DNA from: a bacterium
Lineage (GTDB): Bacteria; Chloroflexota; Dormibacteria; Aeolococcales; Bog-877
DNA: 7,517 nucleotides
Assembly (NCBI GenBank): GCA_021798435.1
Contig: JAJZGN010000096.1
Coordinates: 1 to 7,517, forward strand
Reading direction: 5' to 3'
Position 1 is the stretch's first letter, and each line of letters opens with the position of its first letter. The notes below the pieces were generated by a model. It was not told where the DNA came from. It did not search any database and saw only the letters and a program-made list of their open reading frames with translations. Position numbers and translations under genes: made by a program. Positions 1 through 6,412 of this stretch are shown here, piece by piece.

Positions 1-111
1 CGCGCGACCCCGCCGGCGGCCGGCTCCCCGACCGGGGGCGCGACCTCCGGCGGTGGGGTCGGCCCCGCTCCGGCGACCGCCCCGCCCGTGGTCACCTCCG
101 GCGGCTCCTGA
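1..111 (+). CDS. C-terminal end of an unidentified protein with a low-complexity tail (5' truncated)
   Basis: An open frame enters from the left edge in frame 1 and stops at TGA 109-111. The 36 visible residues are almost only Ala, Pro, Gly, Thr, Ser and Val and end in VVTSGGS. This is a disordered linker or tail, so no family can be assigned from it. The stop is immediately followed by the putative GTG start of the FMN transferase gene, so the two genes are probably co-transcribed. ApbE genes often sit beside genes for their FMN-bound substrate, so the missing part could be an FMN-binding-domain protein or another secreted redox protein. That is inference only: no flavinylation motif of the type D-x(2)-(S/T)-G-A-(T/S) is visible in the tail. 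Confidence 0.6.
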   Translation, partial: RATPPAAGSPTGGATSGGGVGPAPATAPPVVTSGGS

Positions 112-1092
112 GTGGACGGTGGTTGGTCCCGACTGGGAGGTATCCCCGGTGTCGACGGTGCTGGGCGCCCGGCCCTCGGCTCCACGGCCCGCGTCCTGGT
201 GTCCGGAGGGGTCAAATTGACAGCAGCGCTGCGGGCGGCGGACCGGGTGATCACCCAGGTCGACGACCTGGTCAGCCGGTTCCGGCCCGACTCCGAGCTT
301 TCCCGGGTCAACTCGGATCCCCGGCGCCGGGTCTCGGTCAGCGATGAGTTGGCAGGTTTGCTGAGCGATGCCCTCCACTGGGCGCGATCCACCGATGGTC
401 TCCTGGATCCCACTGTTGGGGCCGCCCTGCTGGCCGCCGGGTACGACCGCGACTTCTCCCAGCTCGCCGGGTCGTCCAGCGCACCCGCCGCCACTTCGGA
501 GCCGGCTCCGGGATGGCGCCAAGTCCAGCTCCAGGGTCGGGTCCTGACTCGGCCCCCCGGCCTGCTCCTGGACCTGGGTGCGACCGCCAAGGCCTGGGCC
601 GCCGATCGCGCCGCCTCCCTGGCCGCGGCCGCCTCCGGAGCCGCATGCCTGGTCAGCCTGGGCGGGGACATCGCCACCTCAGGTCCGGTGCCCGCCGGTG
701 GCTGGACGGTCAGGGTCGGCGACGACCATCGGAGGGGAGAGGAGGAGCCAGGGCAGACCGTCTGCCTTTACGCCCGGGGCCTGGCCACCTCATCGACCGC
801 CGTCCGGCGCTGGCTCCGTCAGGGGAAGGCCCAGCACCACCTCATCGATCCTCGCACCGGGCGCCCCGCCGACGGGCGCTGGCGAACGGCCACCGTGGTC
901 GCCGACACCTGCCTTCAGGCCAATGCCCTCGCCACCGCGGCCCTGGTCGGCGGTGACCGGGCTGAGGCCTTGCTGGGAAAGTTCGGCGCCGCCGCCCGGC
1001 TGGTTTCCAGGGACGGTCGGGTCGTCCATCAGGGCGGCTGGCCATGGCAGGGGGAGGAGCTGGCCTCCCTCACCGGGCAGGGGGGGCGCTGA
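112..1092 (+). CDS. apbE: FAD:protein FMN transferase (ApbE family)
   Basis: ApbE enzymes use FAD to attach FMN covalently to a Thr or Ser of a target protein, with Mg2+. Family motifs appear in order: RPDSELSRVN (58-67), DPTVG (99-103), LDLGATAKAWAADRAA (153-168), SLGGDIATSG (182-191), LATSS (224-228), HHLIDPRTGRPA (242-253) and ADTCLQANALATA (264-276). The 326-aa length is normal for the family. In the last motif the usual metal-binding Asp of the D-A-L-x-T pattern is Asn271, while Thr275 is kept. I recall this Asn variant in other actinobacterial members. There is no signal peptide or lipobox, unlike classical lipoprotein ApbE. The GTG start directly abuts the preceding stop, with a weak GGCGG at 100-104. 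The first 18 codons have unusual third-position composition, and a better-looking start lies out of frame at 149, so the N-terminus is uncertain. It overlaps nothing and sits 2 bp before the membrane cytochrome gene. Confidence 0.92.
   Translation: MDGGWSRLGGIPGVDGAGRPALGSTARVLVSGGVKLTAALRAADRVITQVDDLVSRFRPDSELSRVNSDPRRRVSVSDELAGLLSDALHWARSTDGLLDPTVGAALLAAGYDRDFSQLAGSSSAPAATSEPAPGWRQVQLQGRVLTRPPGLLLDLGATAKAWAADRAASLAAAASGAACLVSLGGDIATSGPVPAGGWTVRVGDDHRRGEEEPGQTVCLYARGLATSSTAVRRWLRQGKAQHHLIDPRTGRPADGRWRTATVVADTCLQANALATAALVGGDRAEALLGKFGAAARLVSRDGRVVHQGGWPWQGEELASLTGQGGR
135..141 (+). promoter_or_regulatory. Strong Shine-Dalgarno-like site inside the 5' end of apbE
   Basis: GGGAGGT lies 7 nt before a GTG at 149-151, which is out of frame with the annotated apbE. 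It is a better ribosome-binding site than the one before GTG 112. The frame it opens reads MSTVLGARPS and onward for 23 codons, stopping at TGA 218-220. It may mark the true apbE start if one base has been lost nearby, or it may be chance. Confidence 0.35.
1079..1086 (+). promoter_or_regulatory. Ribosome-binding site deciding the start of the membrane cytochrome
   Basis: A purine run, AGGGGGGG, ends 8 nt before ATG 1095. This supports ATG 1095 over the in-frame upstream ATG at 1044, which would overlap apbE by 49 bp and add a non-family N-terminal stretch, and over the in-frame ATG at 1119. The site lies inside the last codons of apbE. Confidence 0.6.
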
Positions 1093-1094
1093 CG

Positions 1095-2207
1095 ATGGGC
1101 ACCGCTCTCGGCGGACCGATGACACTCTGGTATCTGGCCCGGGGGAGCGGGCTGGTGCTGCTGGCGGTGCTCACGGTCAATCTGGTCCTGGGGATCGCCA
1201 TTCAGGGGGGGTGGCACCCCGGGAGCTGGCCACGCTTCGCGGTGCAGGCGATGCATCGCAACCTGGCCCTGCTGGCGGTGGTGCTCCTGATCATCCACGT
1301 GGCGACCATCGAGCTGGACCCGTTCGTCCCGGTCGGCTGGTGGGCGGCCCTGGTGCCGTTCGTGAGTCCCTACCGGCCATTCTGGCTGGGGCTCGGCACC
1401 CTTAGCCTGGACCTCCTGGCCGCGGTCGTGGTGACCAGCCTGCTGCGCTCCCACCTCGGGCCCAGTTGGTGGCGGGTTACGCACTGGCTCACGTATCTCT
1501 CCTGGCCGGTGGCCGTTCTCCATTCGCTGGGTACCGGCAGCGACACCAGGCTCACCTGGGTCTTCGGGTTCGAGGTGGGGTGCGTGGGACTGGTGGCGGC
1601 AACTGTGATCTTCCGCGTCGCCCGGGCCACCCGGCCCCGGGCGGCGGTGCGGGGCCTTCTCATGGCGGCGGTCGCGTCCACCCCCATGGCCGTCCTGGCC
1701 TGGTCGGCGGCGGGGCCGTTGCAGAGCGGCTGGGCCCGGCGGGCCGGGACTCCCACCGCGGTACTGGCCTCGGCAGCGCCCCCCGCCACCGGCGCCCGGG
1801 GCCAGGCATCCGTCCCGGCGCCCTTCACCGCTCGGTTCCTGGGCTCGGCCACCGCCTCTCCAAGGGGCCAGGAGGAGACGATCAGCATCTCCGGCCGGGT
1901 GCAGGGAGGAGATGGAGGCCGGCTGGCGGTCTCACTGGTCGCCACCCAACTTCCGGACGGGACCGTCGCGGTTGACCGGGGGACGGTCACCTACCGGCCG
2001 GCCGCCGGGTCTCCGGTCTACACCGGCTCGGTCCTGTCGGTGGGGCCCGGTTCCCTCATCCTTAGGCTCACCGCCCGAGGAGGCACCGCGGTGCCGGCCG
2101 AGCTGACGATCAACGGTCCGGTGCCCGCCTCCTCGGTATCGGGGCTGCTGTACCTCGGCAGCGCCCCCGCCGGCCGAGCCGGGGAGGACGGAGGGCAGGA
2201 CTCGTGA
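1095..2207 (+). CDS. Ferric-reductase-like transmembrane b-type cytochrome with C-terminal beta-rich domain
   Basis: A 370-aa membrane protein with about six hydrophobic helices (roughly 10-35, 54-75, 95-116, 126-146, 155-173 and 184-204). Helix 2 carries His54 and His68, and helix 4 carries His130 and His143. Two His pairs spaced 14 and 13 residues apart on two helices are the bis-heme pattern of the ferric reductase-like/NOX/YedZ fold. Motifs such as MHRNLALL, ELDPF, SPYRPFWLGLG and HSLGTGSDT match actinobacterial members as I recall them. No FAD/NAD-binding reductase domain follows. Instead a linker rich in Ala and Pro (205-242) leads to a beta-rich domain of about 115 residues (243-357) with no cysteine. 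The Arg-rich loop 174-186 suggests, by the positive-inside rule, that the C-terminal domain is extracytoplasmic (inference). The gene starts 2 bp after apbE and shares GTGA with the next gene. It probably passes electrons across the membrane for the flavin/Fe-S partners; its terminal acceptor is unknown. Confidence 0.85.
   Translation: MGTALGGPMTLWYLARGSGLVLLAVLTVNLVLGIAIQGGWHPGSWPRFAVQAMHRNLALLAVVLLIIHVATIELDPFVPVGWWAALVPFVSPYRPFWLGLGTLSLDLLAAVVVTSLLRSHLGPSWWRVTHWLTYLSWPVAVLHSLGTGSDTRLTWVFGFEVGCVGLVAATVIFRVARATRPRAAVRGLLMAAVASTPMAVLAWSAAGPLQSGWARRAGTPTAVLASAAPPATGARGQASVPAPFTARFLGSATASPRGQEETISISGRVQGGDGGRLAVSLVATQLPDGTVAVDRGTVTYRPAAGSPVYTGSVLSVGPGSLILRLTARGGTAVPAELTINGPVPASSVSGLLYLGSAPAGRAGEDGGQDS
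2190..2195 (+). promoter_or_regulatory. Ribosome-binding site for the NuoF-like gene
   Basis: GGAGGG lies 8 nt before GTG 2204, inside the last codons of the cytochrome gene. It supports starting the NuoF-like protein at the GTGA overlap (2204-2207), and the gene can be translated both by coupling and by its own site. Confidence 0.55.
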
Positions 2208-3502
2208 GTCTGCTGGCCACGGCCGCACCACCCGAGCTGGGTCTGCCTCGGACCGGGCCCTGGACCCAGCGCCTCTTGGCAGGAGCCAAGCTGGCCGCAC
2301 CCGAGCCGATCGCCAACCACGCGAGCAGGCTGGGGGGCGGCATCACCGACTGGACGGGACGGGCGGGGCCCGAGCAGCTCCTGGACCGAGTGCGGCTCTC
2401 GGGACTGCGCGGGCGGGGAGGTGGCGGCTTCCCGACCTCCGAGAAGCTGGCCGCGGTGCGGCGTCACGGCCCGGGATCGGTGGTGGTGGTGAACGGGGCG
2501 GAGACCGAACCGGCAGCCGCCAAGGATGACCTTCTCCTCCGCCTCCGGCCCCACCTGGTCCTGGACGGGCTGCTGGCGGCGACCCGGATCCTCGGCGCCC
2601 GGCGGACCTTTCTGGTGGCCCGCTCAGCTCAGGCGGTGGCGGCGCTGGAGACAGCGCTCCGGGAGCGTCCGGACATTCAAATCCCGGTCGAGGTGGTACG
2701 CGGGCCGGTGAACTTCGTGGGGGGTGAGGAGTCCGCTCTGATCCGCTGGCTGGAGGGCGGCCCCGCCCTTCCCCGATACCAGCCTCCCCGGGTGGTCGAC
2801 CGGGGCTGGCGGGGGTTGCCGACCCTGGTGCAGAACGTCGAGACCCTCGCCCACCTCGGCTTGGTGGTGCGGCTCGGACCGGAGTGGTTCCGGGGGGAAG
2901 GGACAGCCGACGAACCGGGCACCATGCTCCTGACCCTCAGCGGAGCCGTGATGGCGCCCGGGGTCTACGAGGTGCCCATCGGCACCTCCCTGCCCCAAAT
3001 CCTCCATGTGGCCGGTGCCGATCCGGGGGCGGTGGCGCTGCTGGTGGGCGGATACTTCGGCTCCTGGCTCCGAGCGCCCCAGGTCCGGGACCTCTCGCTG
3101 TCACGTGGGAGCCTGCGGCCGGCCGGGGCGAATCCCGGTGCCGGGGTCCTCCACCTCCTTCCGGAGGGCACCTGCGGACTCAGAGAGTCAGGGCGGATCC
3201 TGGCCTGGCTGGCGGCTCAGGGCGCCCGTCAGTGTGGGCCCTGCGCCTCCGGCCTTCCGGCTCTGGCGTCGGCCCTTGGCGAGGCGGTGGCCAGCGGGTC
3301 TGAGGCGGCGCTGGCGCGGCTGGACCGTTGGGGCAACCAGATCGAGGGCAGAGGCGCCTGCCGGCATCCGGACGGGGCCGTGAACCTCGCCCGCTCTGCG
3401 GCGCGGGCCTTCCCAGACGAGCTGGAGCGCCACCGAGAGGGGGCTTGCGGTGGCAACCGGAAGTTGTCGCTGCCCCTGCCCGCGGCATCGGATCCTCCGT
3501 GA
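2204..3502 (+). CDS. NuoF-like flavin/iron-sulfur oxidoreductase subunit (complex I 51-kDa family)
   Basis: A 432-aa relative of the NADH-binding 51-kDa subunit of complex I. The glycine-rich flavin/nucleotide motif is at 67-78 (GLRGRGGGGFPT; canonical GRGGAGFPT). The second flavin motif, VNGAETEP, is at 96-103, and GGEESALIRWLEGG at 173-186 corresponds to the canonical CGEETALI...LEG. GLPTLVQNVETLAHLG at 204-219 matches the PT-x-V-x-NVETL signature. An SLBB-like stretch follows (about 240-295), then an Fe-S-binding C-terminal region. The canonical C-x2-C-x2-C is reduced to Cys344-x2-Cys347 (QCGPC) with Ala at the first position. Cys386 (GACRHPDG) matches the usual distant ligand, and Cys324 and Cys415 are further candidates. 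The predicted role is oxidising NAD(P)H, or reducing it in reverse, and passing electrons to Fe-S partners. No NuoE or NuoG is present, so the adjacent ferredoxin is the likely partner. It overlaps both neighbours by GTGA. Confidence 0.87.
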   Translation: MSLLATAAPPELGLPRTGPWTQRLLAGAKLAAPEPIANHASRLGGGITDWTGRAGPEQLLDRVRLSGLRGRGGGGFPTSEKLAAVRRHGPGSVVVVNGAETEPAAAKDDLLLRLRPHLVLDGLLAATRILGARRTFLVARSAQAVAALETALRERPDIQIPVEVVRGPVNFVGGEESALIRWLEGGPALPRYQPPRVVDRGWRGLPTLVQNVETLAHLGLVVRLGPEWFRGEGTADEPGTMLLTLSGAVMAPGVYEVPIGTSLPQILHVAGADPGAVALLVGGYFGSWLRAPQVRDLSLSRGSLRPAGANPGAGVLHLLPEGTCGLRESGRILAWLAAQGARQCGPCASGLPALASALGEAVASGSEAALARLDRWGNQIEGRGACRHPDGAVNLARSAARAFPDELERHREGACGGNRKLSLPLPAASDPP

Positions 3503-3753
3503 GCCGCCGCTATCTCCACGTGGACCCCACCCTCTGCGTGGGCCACCGGCTGTGCGCGGAGATGCTTCCTGAGCTGATCACCCTCGACGACTTCGGCTAT
3601 CCGATCATCTCGCCGGAGCCATTGCCAAGCCACCTGGGGCGGCTGGTCAGGCGCACCGTCGGCGCGTGCCCGGCGCTGGCCCTCGCCCTGGACGGAGCCG
3701 CCCCCCGGAGGGCACGCCGGGACGAGACCCGCCCCTGGCCACCTTCCGGCTGA
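3499..3753 (+). CDS. Small single-cluster ferredoxin (C-x2-H-x2-C...CP type)
   Basis: An 84-aa soluble electron carrier. Cys13, Cys19 and Cys57-Pro58 form the pattern C-x2-H-x2-C...C-P, with His16 at the place of the second cysteine of a normal [4Fe-4S] motif (CVGHRLC). Such ferredoxins usually carry a [3Fe-4S] cluster, or a [4Fe-4S] cluster with an unusual fourth ligand; many partner cytochromes P450, others NuoF-like proteins. The segment AEMLPELITLDDFGYPII (20-37) is typical of the family. A basic, Pro-rich tail (66-84) follows the fold. The start chosen is the GTG at 3499, which overlaps the previous stop as GTGA. An upstream in-frame start at 3328 would add 57 residues of non-ferredoxin sequence inside the NuoF-like gene and is rejected. 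No clear Shine-Dalgarno is seen, so translation probably depends on coupling. The likely job is carrying electrons between the NuoF-like protein and the membrane cytochrome or an outside partner. Confidence 0.88.
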   Translation: MSRRYLHVDPTLCVGHRLCAEMLPELITLDDFGYPIISPEPLPSHLGRLVRRTVGACPALALALDGAAPRRARRDETRPWPPSG

Positions 3754-3759
3754 GACAAT
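3754..3759 (+). promoter_or_regulatory. Candidate -10 element for a leaderless GH63 transcript
   Basis: GACAAT matches TATAAT at four of six positions and lies exactly 6 nt before GTG 3766, the spacing expected if transcription starts at the start codon. No convincing -35 box is visible at the proper distance, and there is no Shine-Dalgarno before GTG 3766. It is weak evidence that GH63 can be transcribed separately from the redox genes. Confidence 0.2.
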
Positions 3760-3765
3760 CTCCGA

Positions 3766-6369
3766 GTGTCCGCACCCTTCACTGTGTCCCGCGACGCGCC
3801 GGGGGAGGATCCCGCGAGGCCGTGGGGGCCGTACCTCTCCCTCCGCCAGTGGGGCACCGTCCGGGAGGACTACAGCGCGGACGGGGATGCCTGGGCCTAT
3901 TTCCCCTTCGAGCACAGCCGGCTCAGGGCGTACCGGTGGGGGGAGGACGGGCTGCTCGGCATTTCCGACCGCCGGCAACTGGTCTGCCTCGGGCTGGGTC
4001 TCTGGAACGGGGCCGACCAGATCCTCAAGGAGCGGCCCTTCGGGCTCACCAACGCCGAGGGCAACCACGGCGAGGACGTCAAGGAATACTGGCACTATCT
4101 GGACGCCCTCCCGGACTCCAGCTACCTGGCCGCCGTCTACCGCTACCCGATGGCGGCCTTCCCCTATCAGGAGCTTCGGGAGCGAAATCGGGAGCCGGGC
4201 CCCGAGCTGAAGTTGCTCGACCTCGGTTTCTTCGAGGATGGCCGGTACTTCGACGTCCAGGTGGAGTACGCACAGGACTCACCCACCGTCGTTTGCTGCC
4301 GGGTGACCGTCAGCAACCGCAGCTCGGCGCCGGCGCGGCTCCACCTGCTCTCCCAGGTGTGGCTGCGCAACACCTGGTCGTGGTCCGCGCAAGTGCCGCC
4401 CCGGCTGGCGCTCCGGAACGGGGGAGTGAAGCTAGATCATCCGGACTTCCCGGGCTACCGGCTGGCGCTCGACCCGGGCGCGACATTCCTCTTCTGTGAC
4501 AACGAGACCGACATGGCCCAGCTCTTCGGAGCTCCGGGGACGACGCGGTACCCCAAGGGTGCAATAGGAGATGCGGTGGTGCGCCAGGATCCCAGCCTCT
4601 GCAATCCCGCCATGGAGGGGACGCGGGCCGCGGCCCAGTTCGTGCTCGAGCTCGGAGCGGGGGAGAGCCAGGTCGTGCGCTGGGTCTGGGGGGATCGGGA
4701 GGAGCTGTCGGCCGCGCTCGTGGACGCGGTGTGTGATCGCCAGCAGGCCGCCGCCGCCGCCTACCACCTGCGCTCCGCCCCCCAGGCCTGCGACGACGAC
4801 GACCGGCTGATCCTGCGGCAGGGGCTGGCCGGCCTGGTCTGGACCCAGCAGTACTACGAGTACGAAGTCGGCCGCTGGCTGGACGGGGACCCGGCCGAGC
4901 CCCCGCCTCCAGCGTCACGTCTTGGGGGCAGGAACGCCAGCTGGGGAGGCTTGCGGGCGGCGGACGTGATCGTGATGCCGGACAGCTGGGAGTACCCCTG
5001 GTTCGCCTCCTGGGATCTGGCCTTCCATGCTCTGGCGCTGCAGCCGTACGCTCCGGAGCTGGCCAAGCGACAGGTGCTGCTGTTGCTGCGTCCCGACTAC
5101 ACCCGGGAGGATGGACAGCTTCCGGCCTACGAGTGGAACTTCTCCGACTCCAATCCCCCGGTGCACGCCGCCGCGGTGTGGCAGATCTACGTCCGCGAGC
5201 GGAATCGCACCGGCCGACCCGACCGGGAGTTTTTGGAGCGGGCCTTCCTGGCCCTTTTGTTCAACTATGGGTGGTGGGTCAACCGCCGGGATGTGAGCGC
5301 CCACGACATCTTCGCCGGCGGCTTTCTGGGGTTGGACAACATCTCCGCGGTGGACCGCAGCCACCTTCCTTCGGGGGCCGAGATCTGGGAGGCGGACGCC
5401 ACCGCCTGGGTGGGGATGTTCGCGGTGAAGATGTTCCGGATCGCCGCTGAGCTGGCGGTGGAGGAGCCGCAGTACGAGGACATGGCCATCCGGTTCTTCA
5501 ACCACTTCGCCCATATCGCCCAGGCGCTGAACGGCGACAATGGGCAGCCGGGGCTCTGGGACGAGACCGAAGGCTTCTATTACGACCGGCTGAGGCTGGC
5601 CGACGGGCGGAGCGAGGTGCTGCGGGTTCGCAGCCTGGTCGGCCTGCTGCCGCTGGCGGCCACCGAGGTGGTGCATCAGCACACCCTGGACCGCCTTCCC
5701 CGGCTGGCTCGCCAGCTGGCGGCCGCCCAGGAGCAGCGGGCCTTCCACTACCGGGCGGCCGGAGATGATCCCTATGCGGTCCTCTCCCTGCTGGGCCCGG
5801 AGAGGCTCCACCGCCTCCTGGACCGGCTTCTGAGCCCCGAGGAGTTCCTCTCCGACTTCGGGCTGCGGTCCCTGTCCAAGGCGCACCAGCGTGAGCCCTT
5901 CCACTCCCAACTGGTGCCGGAGATGCCTCCTGTCCGGTACGAGCCGGGGCCGGCAGAGGAGCGGATCATGGGTGGCAACTCCAACTGGCGGGGGCCGATC
6001 TGGCTGCCCACCGGATACCTCTTGATTCAGGCGCTGCGCCTCCTGGGGGTCGGCCTGGGGCCTGGCTTCACCCACGAATTCCCCGCCCTGAACGGTCCTG
6101 CGCTGAATCTGACGGAGGTGGCCGACCGGCTGGCGGGGCGCACCGTCTCGATCCTGCGCCGGGGGGCGGATGGACGACGCCCCGTGTTCGGGGGCTACTC
6201 GAAGTTCCAGGAGGATCCCACCTGGCGGGATTGCCTGCTCTTCCACGAGTACTTCCACGCCGATGACGGGAGCGGCCAGGGGGCTTCGCACCAGACCGGG
6301 TGGACGGCTCTCATCGCCCTTCTGGTGGATGAGTTGGGGCGGCCCTGGCAGCCTCCTCGGGTCCTCTGA
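3766..6369 (+). CDS. GH63-family glucosidase (MGH1-like glycoside hydrolase)
   Basis: An 867-aa enzyme of the bacterial 'glucosidase' group in GH63, an inverting (alpha/alpha)6-barrel family that releases glucose from alpha-glucosides. Start-to-end family signatures are visible: WGPYLSLRQWGTVREDYS (20-37), YRWGEDGL-GISD (56-68), LTNAEGNHGEDVKEYW (94-109), LRNTWSW (200-206), SWDLAFHALALQPYAPELAK (415-434), YEWNFSDSNPPVHA (455-468), GFLGLDNISAVDRS (519-532), GGNSNWRGPIWLPTGYL (736-752) and HEYFHADDGSGQGASHQTGW (827-846). By analogy to glucosidase I and trehalase, Asp524 is the candidate general acid and Glu828 the candidate base; this is assigned by pattern. There is no signal peptide, so it is probably cytoplasmic and may act on glycogen-, trehalose- or glucosylglycerate-like compounds; the true substrate cannot be read from sequence. 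GTG 3766 gives the family N-terminus and lies 12 bp after the ferredoxin stop. The gene looks intact, without frameshifts. Confidence 0.93.
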   Translation: MSAPFTVSRDAPGEDPARPWGPYLSLRQWGTVREDYSADGDAWAYFPFEHSRLRAYRWGEDGLLGISDRRQLVCLGLGLWNGADQILKERPFGLTNAEGNHGEDVKEYWHYLDALPDSSYLAAVYRYPMAAFPYQELRERNREPGPELKLLDLGFFEDGRYFDVQVEYAQDSPTVVCCRVTVSNRSSAPARLHLLSQVWLRNTWSWSAQVPPRLALRNGGVKLDHPDFPGYRLALDPGATFLFCDNETDMAQLFGAPGTTRYPKGAIGDAVVRQDPSLCNPAMEGTRAAAQFVLELGAGESQVVRWVWGDREELSAALVDAVCDRQQAAAAAYHLRSAPQACDDDDRLILRQGLAGLVWTQQYYEYEVGRWLDGDPAEPPPPASRLGGRNASWGGLRAADVIVMPDSWEYPWFASWDLAFHALALQPYAPELAKRQVLLLLRPDYTREDGQLPAYEWNFSDSNPPVHAAAVWQIYVRERNRTGRPDREFLERAFLALLFNYGWWVNRRDVSAHDIFAGGFLGLDNISAVDRSHLPSGAEIWEADATAWVGMFAVKMFRIAAELAVEEPQYEDMAIRFFNHFAHIAQALNGDNGQPGLWDETEGFYYDRLRLADGRSEVLRVRSLVGLLPLAATEVVHQHTLDRLPRLARQLAAAQEQRAFHYRAAGDDPYAVLSLLGPERLHRLLDRLLSPEEFLSDFGLRSLSKAHQREPFHSQLVPEMPPVRYEPGPAEERIMGGNSNWRGPIWLPTGYLLIQALRLLGVGLGPGFTHEFPALNGPALNLTEVADRLAGRTVSILRRGADGRRPVFGGYSKFQEDPTWRDCLLFHEYFHADDGSGQGASHQTGWTALIALLVDELGRPWQPPRVL

Positions 6370-6376
6370 GGTAGGG

Positions 6377-6412
6377 TTCGGCGACCCCAGCCGAAAGCCA
6401 CGGAGCCGTGGC
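6377..6412 (+). terminator. Two tandem hairpins after GH63, probable transcription end
   Basis: Beginning 8 nt after the GH63 stop, TTCGGC (6377-6382) pairs perfectly with GCCGAA (6390-6395) around a 7-nt loop. One base later GCCACGG (6397-6403) pairs with CCGTGGC (6406-6412) around AG; in practice this is a 6-bp stem with a GAGC tetraloop. No T-run follows, so it is not a classical intrinsic terminator. U-less hairpins at convergent gene ends are common in high-GC bacteria. The hairpins would form in transcripts from either strand, so they could block read-through in both directions. Confidence 0.45.

Noticed and set aside
1044..1094. An earlier ATG for the membrane cytochrome
   Set aside because: It would overlap apbE by 49 bp and add a Gly-rich, non-hydrophobic stretch. 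ATG 1095 has a well-placed ribosome-binding site and begins just before the first membrane helix.
2204..3502. Identification as true complex I nuoF
   Set aside because: The first cluster cysteine is missing, no nuoE, nuoG or other nuo genes are adjacent, and the neighbours are a ferredoxin and a heme-b membrane protein.
3229..4095. A 288-codon minus-strand open frame spanning the NuoF-like, ferredoxin and GH63 genes
   Set aside because: It crosses three well-supported plus-strand genes, shows no known motif, and exists because stop codons are rare in GC-rich shadow frames.
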